Assembly (NCBI GenBank): GCA_001829495.1
Contig: MIBJ01000018.1
Location: 1-46,262, forward strand
Length of the DNA: 46,262 bases
Direction of reading: 5' to 3'
From: Spirochaetes bacterium RBG_16_49_21
GTDB taxonomy: Bacteria; Spirochaetota; UBA4802; UBA5550
A program made the translations under genes and the position numbers. Every line of letters begins with the position of its first letter. Position 1 is the stretch's first letter. This document shows, one piece after another, positions 1 to 9,123 of the stretch. The notes below the pieces were generated by a model. It was given only the letters and a program-made list of their open reading frames with translations, did no database searches and was not told where the DNA came from.

Positions 1-309
1 TTTCTTTTTGATATATCCAACATATTTCAATATCCCTCTACTTTCTAACATAGTAAACCCCGGAGGGGGACTTAAAAGATTGCTTTACAAACAAGCCTTC
101 ATTGTTTAGATGAATAGTTATGAATGTAAAAATTAGATCTTTCCAGTATATTCTTGATTTTTATTGTAATGAAAAATGCCTGCTATCGAAATTGATATTG
201 ATACTCATAAATTGTGACAGGATTATGACAAATATCTAAAGTCCCTCTCCGGGGGATTTAGGGGGCTTACACTTATAAGCGTTGAATTAGAATAAGGGAA
301 AGAGAAACT
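1..309. other. Gene-free left edge with an inverted repeat pair
   Basis: No credible coding sequence is seen. Two inverted GC-rich arms sit at about 53-80 and 233-270. Between them are about 150 bases of AT-rich sequence without an ORF. The second arm ends just upstream of the holA ribosome-binding site, so this DNA is also the holA leader. Confidence 0.7.
53..270. repeat. Family A inverted-repeat element (gene-less copy)
   Basis: The left arm (CCCCGGAGGGGGACTTAAAA) is the reverse complement, with few mismatches, of the right arm (AAGTCCCTCTCCGGGGGATT). Each arm carries its own small GC palindrome. The same arm sequence occurs at about 10063-10092 and 10183-10215, so this is a dispersed repeat. 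The interior has no ORF. Confidence 0.75.
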
Positions 310-1329
310 ATGGCGGTAAAATATCCGAACGCGAAGCAGTTTAAGCTGGAACTTGACCGGAACAGGCTCGCGCCCCGGTATCTTTTCCTCGGGGAAGAAG
401 AGGGGGAAAAGGACAAATACATCAGCCGGATCATCGGCATGGCCCTGCCTGACGCAGGCGAGCGCGCCAACGCCACCGCCCGGTTCCATATCGAAAACGA
501 CGAGTTCGTGAGCGCCGCTGACTTTGCGTTCTCCCCGGCAATGTTTTCATCTCGTAGAGTTTGCGTCATGTACAATATCGACCGGATACAGTTTAACAAA
601 AACCGCGTGATTTTTCACGATCTGATTCTCAATATGCCGGACTCGACCCTGCTTATCATGACCTCCCTGGAGCACAAGCCTCCCGTCTTTATGGACGGCG
701 ACCTGCTCGCCGCTTTCACGGTCATCCAGTTCTGGAGATATTACGACAGCGACATCTATAATTACATCGTCATGAGTTTCAAGCGGCTGGGGCTCGTGCT
801 CGATGACCGTGCGGTCGAGCTGCTGATCGAGCGCACGGGAAATGATATCAAAAAAATAGACGATGCCATTGATATGGTGCGATTTTCCGGGGAAACCGGG
901 ATCATCACAGCGGACACGATCCAAAACTGCGTCGACGATCTCAGAGACGCCTCGATTTTTGAATTCATAGATTCGCTCTTCAAGCGGGAGAAAAAATCCA
1001 TTGACCTTCTTAAAAAAATAGTTGAGGATGGGAATCCGGACTTGAAAATACTCTACATGATTTTACGCCAGGCGGAGATGATAGAACACTACTATTCCCT
1101 CATCGAGGGAGGGGTGAATGCTGAAGAGGCGGTCAGGAAGGCCGGGGTCTACAGCAAAAACAGGGAGAACTTCTGGCATTATACCGGCATCTTTCCGCGC
1201 AGCAGGCTTATGAAGATATTTCCGCTCATCAGCAGCGCTGATTATCAATTGAAAAGCGGGGCGAGACCCGGAATGCTGACGGCGAATCCCGTCTTTAATC
1301 TGGTGGCGAGCATCCTGTTTGAAATCTAG
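310..1329 (+). CDS. holA: DNA polymerase III subunit delta (HolA)
   Basis: This is the clamp-loader subunit that binds and opens the DNA sliding clamp during replication. At 339 residues it has the usual length of the family. The N-terminus carries the conserved 'fLGEEEgekdkyi' start of the delta AAA-like fold (about residues 26-40), where the nucleotide loop is degenerate as expected for delta. It is followed by the 'ERTGNDIKKIDDAID' region (about 174-188), typical of the lid domain, and a helical C-terminal collar domain. The ATG at 310 follows a purine-rich AGGGAAAGAG. The next gene is on the same strand 64 bases away and may be co-transcribed. Identification rests on overall pattern; catalytic motifs are not expected in this family. 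Confidence 0.85.
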   Translation: MAVKYPNAKQFKLELDRNRLAPRYLFLGEEEGEKDKYISRIIGMALPDAGERANATARFHIENDEFVSAADFAFSPAMFSSRRVCVMYNIDRIQFNKNRVIFHDLILNMPDSTLLIMTSLEHKPPVFMDGDLLAAFTVIQFWRYYDSDIYNYIVMSFKRLGLVLDDRAVELLIERTGNDIKKIDDAIDMVRFSGETGIITADTIQNCVDDLRDASIFEFIDSLFKREKKSIDLLKKIVEDGNPDLKILYMILRQAEMIEHYYSLIEGGVNAEEAVRKAGVYSKNRENFWHYTGIFPRSRLMKIFPLISSADYQLKSGARPGMLTANPVFNLVASILFEI

Positions 1330-1393
1330 CATCTCGGCTCCGGATCGCGGCGAACGTCCGGCCGCTCACCCTTATGATAGTGGAGGAGTTATC

Positions 1394-2134
1394 ATGAAAC
1401 TAAAAGAAAAATCCATCGCGTTCCTTGCATTCATCAAACCTCATCTGTTACGATTGTTTTATCTGGGATTCATCCTCTCTTTCCTGCTCCCGTATGTCGA
1501 CGTCAGAGGCTGTTCCAATAAAAAGATGCAATACCTTCATGGGTATGATCTGCTGAACAGCGATCAGGGCATCATGTACTATGTCACAATCGGCATTTTT
1601 GCAGCTTTTTTCATCCTCTCGTTCATAAAAAGAGATTACAGCAGAAGCTTCAGGGCTTTTGGCTCAATCTGGAAGGCCCTGTGCGCGGGCTTTTCCGGCC
1701 TGGTCATCCTGTTTATGCCCCGGCTGCAGTTTCTTTTTGACGAGGTGTTTTACCGATCCGGATTTGGCCTTGGGCTTGCCTGCGCGGCAGCTGTCTTTGC
1801 CGACGGCGGCACTATCTCGCTGAAAGAGCTTGCTGCATTATGGAATGAAAGGCCCGCCGGGCCTGCGGAAGGATTTTCCCCCGCATTGCGGTACTATCAT
1901 TATGGCGTGATTGTTCTGTCGATTCTCATGATCCCGGTTTATTTTTTCCTGATGCGCAAGGACATTATCTTCGCAATGCTGATTTTCCTGCTGCAGTCTG
2001 CTCCCTTGGCAGTGTCGCAGTTTATCGTTCTCGAGGGGGTGAGGCGGGGAGAGAAGTGGACCAGGATATGGGCGGTCGCGGTTTCTTTCATTGTCGTTGC
2101 TGCGCTTGCCCTGATAGTCATGGGGTTTATGTAA
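1394..2134 (+). CDS. Polytopic inner-membrane protein of unknown function
   Basis: The protein is not recognised. The start is placed at the ATG at 1394 because TGGAGGAG lies just upstream; the reading frame is open back to 1319, but that stretch looks non-coding. The product has 246 residues with about six or seven hydrophobic segments, near residues 18-38, 52-72, 84-102, 112-128, 164-186, 190-212 and 220-244. A short loop after the first segment contains a Cys and a KK pair. No catalytic motif is visible. It ends two bases before the convergent patatin gene, so the two genes share a very tight 3' junction. Confidence 0.75.
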   Translation: MKLKEKSIAFLAFIKPHLLRLFYLGFILSFLLPYVDVRGCSNKKMQYLHGYDLLNSDQGIMYYVTIGIFAAFFILSFIKRDYSRSFRAFGSIWKALCAGFSGLVILFMPRLQFLFDEVFYRSGFGLGLACAAAVFADGGTISLKELAALWNERPAGPAEGFSPALRYYHYGVIVLSILMIPVYFFLMRKDIIFAMLIFLLQSAPLAVSQFIVLEGVRRGEKWTRIWAVAVSFIVVAALALIVMGFM

Positions 2135-2135
2135 T

Positions 2136-4508
2136 TTATATCCGGTATCCCACATTGAAGTGAAACAGGAACTGATTCGACTCGCTGCCGCGCATGAGCG
2201 TGGCCTCAATGGGGCCGATCAGGGAATTGTAGCTGATCGTGATCCCGTATCCGTATACCAGGTCGTTTTGCAGATGCTCGTATCTCGGTATTATAAAATC
2301 ATAAACCTTATCAAATACCAGGTTCCTTTTCCTGAATAGATCTTCAAATCTGTTTTTAACCCTGCCCACGCTTCCGCGCAGGATCAGGAATATATCCTTC
2401 CAGACCTCGATCTGCAATCCGACATCGCCGATAAGCATCTGCTTGCCGGTTATCTGTACGAAGTTCAGGCCGGTGAAGGGGAAGCAGATGCTTGTATAGG
2501 CGTACAGGCCGCCCATATAATTCTCATAGATAAAGGGGATGCTGTTTCTATAAATTGACAGGCCGGTCAGTATGTTATAATAGAGGTAATACGGCTCGTG
2601 CGCGTTGATGAAGCCTCCGGTGACCCCAAGATGCAGGGAAGCCAGCTTCGGATAGAGCGGGATGTATCCTTTTATCTTCACGGTATATTTTAAAAAAAAC
2701 GGGAATTGATCGGGGTTGCTCAACATGGTCAGATTGCTCGTGACGTATTTTGCCTCTCCGTAAAGTTGTACTCCGGATCCGGGATACAGGGTGTCGTCCA
2801 GGTTGTCGAGCATGAGGTATCCGTAATAGTTCAGCGCCTCGATATCGTTTTTGAGCGGATCCGAGGGTGCGATTTGCGTACGGATGAAGGTCAGGTCTTT
2901 TTGCACGCCGGCGCCGATGGCCGTATAATTGAATAAGACCGCCTGGATGATAAGGTCGGCTCCGGTATTGTAATAATTGTACACGTTCTGGATGTCGCCC
3001 AAGCGGTACGTATATATATTGAATCTGTCAAAGCGGATCTTCGCGCCGAATCCGATCCCCGGCTTTCTGATTCCGGTGTGAATGAAGTAGGAACCCAGAA
3101 TACCGGGGAACTCGCTCAAGCGGACGTCAAGGGAGATTTTTGATCCCTGTCCCGCTAAATTGCGGATAGTGATGTTTCCAAGAACCGCGGCGTTCAAGTC
3201 CGTGTCGTAGCTGAATCCCAGTTTAAGAAATATTCCGCTTGACTCGACAACCGATACTATGAGTCGAGTGCCCTCTTTTTTTGATTCATCAGATTCAATC
3301 TGATACGTGACCCGTTCGAAGAATCCGCTGGCATAGACTCGGGCAACAGCCTGCATAAGCTCGTCGGGAGTCATCGATTTCGGAAGGTTGATGAGGAGCT
3401 TCCCCATCACCAGGTTGCGGGAAACGTGCTGCAATCCCCGGATGTCGATTTTGGTGATATTCAGCTTTGTTATTATTTTTACCGGCGTTACCTCTTTTTC
3501 TTCAGCCGGGAACTTCTTCTGCGCGGAAGCCAGGGCGGCAAGCTCCGGGAGCATACGGCGGCCGGCCGCCTCTCCTACGGCTATCAATTCCCGGCCCCGC
3601 GTGAACTCCGCCGCGGTGAATCCTTTGATGTCCGGCTCGATCAGAATATCCGACAGGAGCTGCTGTTCTTTCGTGGACCGGGCTCCCAGGAAGCTGGTGA
3701 CCTGGTCCATGATAGTGATGATCGACTTCAGCTCGTCCTTTTTGTACAGCGGGGCGCTTACGTCTACCGCGATGATGAAATCCGCTCCCATTTCATGCGC
3801 GTCCGAGACCGGCAGGTTTCTGACAACGCCTCCGTCCACCAGCAGGTGCCCATCGATCTCGATGGGGGTAAAGATCGACGGGATCGACATGCTCGCCCGA
3901 AGGGCGTCCGGAAGATATCCCTTGGCGAGTATATAGGCGTCTCCGGTCACGATATCGGTTGCCACGCACCGGAATGGAATGGGGAGTTTGCCGAAGTCTT
4001 TTATATCCTGGACGTGCAGGGTGAGACGCGAGAGCAAGGAGGTGAGCTTCTGGCCCCGCTTGTATCCGGTCGGCAGCTGTATGCCGTCCTTCCTGATCTG
4101 CAGGGACCCGATGTACTTGTCATGATCGTATTTCTCGTCTATGGAGACGCTTCTCCGCGATACTGCGTCTTCCAGCATATCGTCCCAGTCTATTGTCAGC
4201 ACCATCTTCTCCAGCATCGCCGCGGTATAGCCTGAGGCGTAGAGCCCGCCGACGATGCTCCCCATGCTCGTGCCGGCGATATAGTCAATATGAACCCCTG
4301 ATTTCTCTATTATTTTCAGCACGCCGATGTGCGCTATCCCCTTGGCGCCGCCTCCGGAGAGGACCAGCCCGACCTTCGGCCGCTTGGTGAATGTGCGAAG
4401 AAGGTTTATTTTTTTCGTTTCAGCCGATACGGCTATGCCACGAGACACCAGGATAAGAAGTGCAGCTATACTAAGGCAACGCGCTATTATTAAAGATTTT
4501 TTTTGCAT
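2136..4508 (-). CDS. Patatin-like phospholipase with POTRA and outer-membrane barrel (PlpD type)
   Basis: The product is 790 residues. A signal peptide (1-29) is followed by a patatin domain with the oxyanion loop GGGAKG (52-57), the nucleophile elbow GTSMG (Ser81) and the DGG motif containing the catalytic Asp225. Next come one POTRA-like segment (about 345-425) and a C-terminal 16-strand-type barrel ending in an aromatic/hydrophobic strand (VGYRI). This order matches the type Vd autotransporters (PlpD), lipid acyl hydrolases displayed through a BamA/FhaC-like barrel. The start is the ATG at 4508; an in-frame TTG lies one codon upstream at 4511. No strong ribosome-binding site is seen. Whether the patatin domain is released from the barrel cannot be told from sequence. 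Confidence 0.9.
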   Translation of the reverse strand: MQKKSLIIARCLSIAALLILVSRGIAVSAETKKINLLRTFTKRPKVGLVLSGGGAKGIAHIGVLKIIEKSGVHIDYIAGTSMGSIVGGLYASGYTAAMLEKMVLTIDWDDMLEDAVSRRSVSIDEKYDHDKYIGSLQIRKDGIQLPTGYKRGQKLTSLLSRLTLHVQDIKDFGKLPIPFRCVATDIVTGDAYILAKGYLPDALRASMSIPSIFTPIEIDGHLLVDGGVVRNLPVSDAHEMGADFIIAVDVSAPLYKKDELKSIITIMDQVTSFLGARSTKEQQLLSDILIEPDIKGFTAAEFTRGRELIAVGEAAGRRMLPELAALASAQKKFPAEEKEVTPVKIITKLNITKIDIRGLQHVSRNLVMGKLLINLPKSMTPDELMQAVARVYASGFFERVTYQIESDESKKEGTRLIVSVVESSGIFLKLGFSYDTDLNAAVLGNITIRNLAGQGSKISLDVRLSEFPGILGSYFIHTGIRKPGIGFGAKIRFDRFNIYTYRLGDIQNVYNYYNTGADLIIQAVLFNYTAIGAGVQKDLTFIRTQIAPSDPLKNDIEALNYYGYLMLDNLDDTLYPGSGVQLYGEAKYVTSNLTMLSNPDQFPFFLKYTVKIKGYIPLYPKLASLHLGVTGGFINAHEPYYLYYNILTGLSIYRNSIPFIYENYMGGLYAYTSICFPFTGLNFVQITGKQMLIGDVGLQIEVWKDIFLILRGSVGRVKNRFEDLFRKRNLVFDKVYDFIIPRYEHLQNDLVYGYGITISYNSLIGPIEATLMRGSESNQFLFHFNVGYRI

Positions 4509-4634
4509 CAATCGGATCAGAACATAATGCTTCAGGATAGCAAGAAAAAAAATAAATTCCGGGATGAGCCATAAAATTTTACTTTACAACCGCACCCCCG
4601 GGTCCGTTATTCGCATTATATCTTAGGAAACAGT

Positions 4635-6443
4635 ATGCAAAAAATAAAAAATATCGCGATAATCGCGCATGTCGATCATGGGAAGACCACGCTGGTGGAC
4701 GCGATGCTCAGGCAGGCCGGGGTGTTCCGGGATAACCAGCGGATCGAGGAGCGGATAATGGATTCGAACGCGCTGGAAAAGGAAAGGGGGATCACCATAT
4801 TTTCCAAAAATGCCTCTCTCTCGTACGGGGGATATAAGATCAACATCGTCGATACTCCGGGCCACGCCGATTTCGGCGGTGAGGTGCAGCGGATATTGAA
4901 AATGGCCGACTCGGTTCTGCTTCTCGTTGACGCGGTCGAAGGCACCATGCCTCAAACAAAGTACGTGCTGAAAAAGTCGCTCGAGGAGGGGCACCGGCCC
5001 ATCGTGGTCATCAATAAGATCGACCGATCCAACGCGCGTCCGTACGAGGTGCTCGACATGGTGTTCGATCTGTTCATCGATCTCGGCGCTTCGGATTACC
5101 AGCTCGATTTTCCGGTCGTTTTCGCATCGGCAAAAAACGGCTGCGCCCGCTACAAGGCTGAGGACGGCAACCGCGATCTTGTGCCGCTCTTCGATTCCAT
5201 CATCAAATACGTTGAGGACGCCCGCGGCGACGAAAGCACGCCCTTTCAGTTTTTGACATCCGCGATTGAATATGATAATTATCTGGGAAAAATGGGCACG
5301 GGCAAAATACATAACGGCAGGATCAGACAGGGCGATGAGGTCGTATTGATAAAAAGGTCGGGAGAACAGATTATTTCAAGGCTTTCAAAAATATTCGCCT
5401 ATGACGGGCTCGGCAGGATCGAGATAAAAGAGGCCTGTGCCGGCGACATCGTTACCCTTGCCGGCATGGAATCCATAGACGTGGGCGAGACGGTTGCCGA
5501 CAGGGATTCCCCGGTAGCACTCCCTTCGATCAAGATAGACGAACCCACGCTGGCGATGTCCTTTATTGTAAACGATTCGCCGTTCGCCGGCAGGGAAGGA
5601 AAATATCTGACGTCGCGACACATCGGGGACAGGCTCCAGCGCGAGCTTCAGACAAACGTCAGCATCAGGGTCGAGCAGACCGATTCGTCCGACTCTTTCA
5701 TCGTGAAGGGCAGGGGCGAGCTTCAGCTCAGCATACTGATCGAAAACATGCGGCGCGAGGGATACGAGTTCCAGGTCTCGAAACCCGAAGTCATATTTCA
5801 TGAAGAAAACGGAATCCGGCTCGAGCCGATCGAGCTCGCGGTCGTCGATGTGGCGGATGGTTATGCCGGCGTCGTCATTAAAAAGCTCGGCATCCGCAAG
5901 GGTGAGATGACCAACATGGTGCCGGGCGGCGACGGATATACGAGGCTCGAATTCACGGTGCCTTCGCGCGGCCTCATCGGGTTCAGGAGCGAGTTCATGA
6001 CCGAGACCAGAGGCACGGGCATACTCTACCACAGCTTCAACGGATACGAGGAATTTCGCGGCGACATACCCGGCCGCAACCGCGGAGTGCTCGTGGCGTT
6101 CGAGGGCGGCGTTTCGGTTTCTTACGCGCTCGACAATCTTCAGGAACGCGGCATGCTGTTCATAGGCCCCGGAGTGCCCGTATATGAAGGCATGATAGTG
6201 GGAGAGCACAACAGAGAGAACGATCTCGCCGTGAACGTGTGTAAAATGAAAAAACTCACCAACATGAGGGCTTCAGGCTCGGAAGAAGCCATACGCTTGA
6301 TTACGCCGAAAGCCTTCAGCCTGGAACAGGCTCTTGAATATATTGAAAGAGACGAGCTTCTGGAAGTCACTCCGCAAAGCATCAGGATGAGAAAGAAAAT
6401 TCTCGACAAGCACGAACGGAAAAAATCGAGCAGGGTCGCTTAA
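4635..6443 (+). CDS. typA: Ribosome-associated GTPase TypA/BipA
   Basis: This is a translational GTPase of the EF-G superfamily that binds 70S ribosomes and helps 50S assembly and stress growth. The product is 602 residues, the normal length. The G1 loop AHVDHGKTTL is at about residues 11-20, the G3 motif DTPGH at about 74-78 and the G4 motif NKID at about 129-132. The C-terminal part contains the TypA-typical GRGELQLSILIENMRREG block and the 'GLIGFRSEFMTETRGTG' segment that leads into the unique C-terminal domain. The ATG at 4635 follows TTAGGAAAC. It ends in a convergent overlap of four bases with pmbA. Confidence 0.97.
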   Translation: MQKIKNIAIIAHVDHGKTTLVDAMLRQAGVFRDNQRIEERIMDSNALEKERGITIFSKNASLSYGGYKINIVDTPGHADFGGEVQRILKMADSVLLLVDAVEGTMPQTKYVLKKSLEEGHRPIVVINKIDRSNARPYEVLDMVFDLFIDLGASDYQLDFPVVFASAKNGCARYKAEDGNRDLVPLFDSIIKYVEDARGDESTPFQFLTSAIEYDNYLGKMGTGKIHNGRIRQGDEVVLIKRSGEQIISRLSKIFAYDGLGRIEIKEACAGDIVTLAGMESIDVGETVADRDSPVALPSIKIDEPTLAMSFIVNDSPFAGREGKYLTSRHIGDRLQRELQTNVSIRVEQTDSSDSFIVKGRGELQLSILIENMRREGYEFQVSKPEVIFHEENGIRLEPIELAVVDVADGYAGVVIKKLGIRKGEMTNMVPGGDGYTRLEFTVPSRGLIGFRSEFMTETRGTGILYHSFNGYEEFRGDIPGRNRGVLVAFEGGVSVSYALDNLQERGMLFIGPGVPVYEGMIVGEHNRENDLAVNVCKMKKLTNMRASGSEEAIRLITPKAFSLEQALEYIERDELLEVTPQSIRMRKKILDKHERKKSSRVA

Positions 6444-7729
6444 CTCGTGTAATTTACCTGAGGAAATAATATATACGGAGCAAGCACTGATCCCACCGGT
6501 TCCCGGTCCGAGCTTACGGCGATCTCACCCGCCAGGAGCTTGAAAAGGTTATCGGACAGCATGCAGTCTTTTACCCTTCCGGTGATCTCGCCGTTTTCTA
6601 TCAGATATGCCAGATCCAGTCCTGTTGAAAAGTCGCCGGTCAGGGTGTTCGACTGTCCGAGTCCTATAAACTGGTCGGCAAGGATCCCCAGCTTAATATT
6701 CCCCAGCATGCCGGCATAGGGCTCTGCCCCGCCGCCGATGACCATATTGCTGAAAGATGGGCGGGGAAGCGCTGAATAAGGGCGCTGGCCGTTGCCCTCC
6801 GGGAGCAGATTGAGCTTGCGCGCATATTTGAGGTCGGTGACGAATTTTTCAATTCCGCCTTGTTTCACGAGGAATTTTTTCCGTGCGCTGACCCCTTCCC
6901 CGTCGAAGGGATAGCTGTACGGTGAGCCGGACCGGTCCGGTTCATCGCAAATCGTAAGATCAGCGGAAAAGCACGGCTCTCCGATTTTGCCTGCGAAGGG
7001 GGATATCCCCTTCCATACCGATTCCGCGTTGAGGCCGGCGGTCACGATTCCGATTATTCTCGCCAGGGCCTTCGGCGATACAACAACCGTGACTTTGCCG
7101 CTCGGTATTTTTTTATTCTTTAGGGCTTTAGCAAGTTTATACATGATTTTTTCTTTCAAGCTTTCATAGGGGACCGGAGCCAGAGCCGAGGTTCCTTCCC
7201 ATACCTCGATCTTTGAGCCGTCGTCATGAATCAGCATGGCGGACAGATACGCGGCATAGCGCGAGCGTGCATAGGTTTGGTCGATTCCCTTTGAGTTGAC
7301 GATCCGCATCCCTCCGTGGGATCCGGTGACCCGGCAATCGATATTCGCCGCCGGGAACTTCCGGAGAATAGCGGTGATCGCATCTTCCGCCTTGCCGATC
7401 TCAAGCTTGATATCATAGGCGTGTATCCGCTTATCATACGGCTCGAAAGGCGTGCCGGTCTTGTCGGGGAGATCGAAATCCTCGGCATCGCCGAATTCTG
7501 ACATTGCCACGGCCCGATCCGCTGTCTCGTCGAGGCAGGCCGCGTCATTGGTGTAGGAAAATCCGGTTTTCCCGTTTACGCTCACCCGCACCCCGAATCC
7601 TGAATTCTGGCTCTCGGTTACGGAATGAAGCCGGTTGTTCTTGAAGAGCAGGGGAGTGCCGGTTCCGCTGACCTCGATGATATCAAACCATCCGGCTTTG
7701 GCGGAGAGCCTATCCGCTGTTTTTTCCAT
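6440..7729 (-). CDS. pmbA: TldD/PmbA family protein, PmbA-like partner
   Basis: TldD and PmbA form a heterodimeric zinc protease that trims unfolded or modified peptides such as microcins. This 429-residue product has the PmbA-type fold start ('SGTGTPLLFKNNRLHSV') and the late 'GLDLAYLIENGEITG' region, but lacks the HExxxH zinc motif, as expected for the non-catalytic partner. The start is the ATG at 7729; the frame is open upstream to 7819, but that stretch overlaps the end of tldD. The stop of tldD and this ATG share one base (TGATG), which indicates translational coupling. It is the last gene of the plsC-tldD-pmbA operon. Confidence 0.9.
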   Translation of the reverse strand: MEKTADRLSAKAGWFDIIEVSGTGTPLLFKNNRLHSVTESQNSGFGVRVSVNGKTGFSYTNDAACLDETADRAVAMSEFGDAEDFDLPDKTGTPFEPYDKRIHAYDIKLEIGKAEDAITAILRKFPAANIDCRVTGSHGGMRIVNSKGIDQTYARSRYAAYLSAMLIHDDGSKIEVWEGTSALAPVPYESLKEKIMYKLAKALKNKKIPSGKVTVVVSPKALARIIGIVTAGLNAESVWKGISPFAGKIGEPCFSADLTICDEPDRSGSPYSYPFDGEGVSARKKFLVKQGGIEKFVTDLKYARKLNLLPEGNGQRPYSALPRPSFSNMVIGGGAEPYAGMLGNIKLGILADQFIGLGQSNTLTGDFSTGLDLAYLIENGEITGRVKDCMLSDNLFKLLAGEIAVSSDREPVGSVLAPYILFPQVNYTS

Positions 7730-9117
7730 CACGGGGCGCCGCCTATGAGCACGTTTTTGATGAGAATATGCGGGCCGCCGAATGATACCGGAAGGGGGCT
7801 CTGACCCTCCTTGCCGCACCCGCCCAGCCCGCCGAACATCTGCCGGTCGTTGCCGATCATATCTATGTTGGAGAGGGTGGAGAATACGTTGCCGGATAAA
7901 ACTATATCCTTGTGCATTTTTCCAAGCTTTCCGTCCCGTATTTCATAACCGTATCCGGAGGTAAAGGTGAACAGTTCAAGGTTCGTCTGTCCGCCGATCG
8001 CGCCGACGGCGTAGATGCCGTCGCCGGCTGCTTCAAGTATCTCACGGGTATCACGGCTTCCATTTTCGATATAGGTATTGGTCATTCGCACAATAGGCTG
8101 GTTGGCAACGCCCACGGCCCGGGCGTTGCCCGTGACGGCTTCGCCCATCTTTTCCGCTGTTTCGCGCGAATGGAGCCGTGCATGCAAAAGACCGTTGTTG
8201 ATGATCCGCGTCTTTTCAGGAAGAATCCCCTCGTCATCGCAGGGAATGTAGCCTGCAAGGCCCGGGATAGTGCCGTCGTCGATCACGGTAAGCTCCTCGG
8301 GTCCGAGGCGCTTACCGGGCACCATTATCTTTTTAAGCCGTTCATTTTCATATATGAAGTCCGCTTCGGAGAGATGGCCGAAGGCCTCATGGATAAAAAC
8401 GCCGGCAAGCTTCTGGTCCGCGACAACGCGGTATACGCCGCCGGCTGCGGATTCGGCTGCAAGCAGGTCGACCGCGGTCTTGGCCACCCTCTCGGCCGCG
8501 GCCTCCCTGTTTTCCACGAGATCAAATCCCCCGTATCCGGAAAAGGAGTCATGAAACGGCTGTATCACGGCGCCATCGCGCGCTATGGAAGCAAGCGATA
8601 TGCCGCAATATGCTTTGTCGTAGATTATCTCGGATCCCTCGGTGTTCAGAAAAACGGAGACAGACCGGAGGTCCCGGTAGACCGCGCGGGTGGTTTGTAT
8701 AAGGCGCGATGATTTCAAGATGCTGTTGTAGGAGCTTATGAGATTGAATTTCTCTTCCAGTGACAGAGCACATATATCCTTTTTCTGTTTCGTGTAAAAT
8801 TTTTTTCTGACCGGCTTGCAGGAGCGGATTCTTGTTTTCCGGCGCGGCCTCATCGTGCCGGACACATCGAGTCCCCGGGTGAAAAAATATTCGATCCGGG
8901 ACAGATCATTGAAGGATATGAAGCTGAGCGCGCCGTCCGACAGCACCCTCACGGATCCGCCGATGGTTTCCCCTGATGATACCGTATCTGTCTGGTCGCC
9001 GGAAAGGGAAATGGCCGTTCCCTTTCCGCTGGAGAGCCGTATCTCCGCATATTCGCATCCGCACCCGCTCAGCAGGGATACGGCTCGTTTCCGGATATGG
9101 CTGAAGTCCTGTTCCAT
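7729..9117 (-). CDS. tldD: Zinc metalloprotease TldD
   Basis: This is the catalytic subunit of the TldD/PmbA protease. The 462-residue product carries the zinc-binding motif HEAFGH with His243, Glu244 and His248. A C-terminal 'GGLGGCGKEGQ' block contains the cysteine that serves as third zinc ligand in this family. Length and motif order are normal. The start codon is six bases after the plsC stop and has no clear ribosome-binding site, so translation is probably coupled to plsC. The gene hands over to pmbA by a one-base stop/start overlap. Confidence 0.93.
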   Translation of the reverse strand: MEQDFSHIRKRAVSLLSGCGCEYAEIRLSSGKGTAISLSGDQTDTVSSGETIGGSVRVLSDGALSFISFNDLSRIEYFFTRGLDVSGTMRPRRKTRIRSCKPVRKKFYTKQKKDICALSLEEKFNLISSYNSILKSSRLIQTTRAVYRDLRSVSVFLNTEGSEIIYDKAYCGISLASIARDGAVIQPFHDSFSGYGGFDLVENREAAAERVAKTAVDLLAAESAAGGVYRVVADQKLAGVFIHEAFGHLSEADFIYENERLKKIMVPGKRLGPEELTVIDDGTIPGLAGYIPCDDEGILPEKTRIINNGLLHARLHSRETAEKMGEAVTGNARAVGVANQPIVRMTNTYIENGSRDTREILEAAGDGIYAVGAIGGQTNLELFTFTSGYGYEIRDGKLGKMHKDIVLSGNVFSTLSNIDMIGNDRQMFGGLGGCGKEGQSPLPVSFGGPHILIKNVLIGGAP

Positions 9118-9123
9118 CGCGCG

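Noticed and set aside
3426-4235. Long plus-strand ORF of 269 codons
   Set aside because: It lies antisense to the patatin domain, whose motifs are unmistakable. The translation is Arg-rich with no family pattern.
4623-5312. Minus-strand ORF of 229 codons
   Set aside because: It is antisense to the GTPase domain of typA, and the start lies within typA coding DNA with no supporting signals.
5385-6209. Minus-strand ORF of 274 codons
   Set aside because: It is a shadow of typA in GC-rich codons, with no ribosome-binding site or domain pattern.
7912-8712. Plus-strand ORF of 266 codons
   Set aside because: It is antisense to tldD across the HExxxH motif. The composition is typical of a shadow frame.
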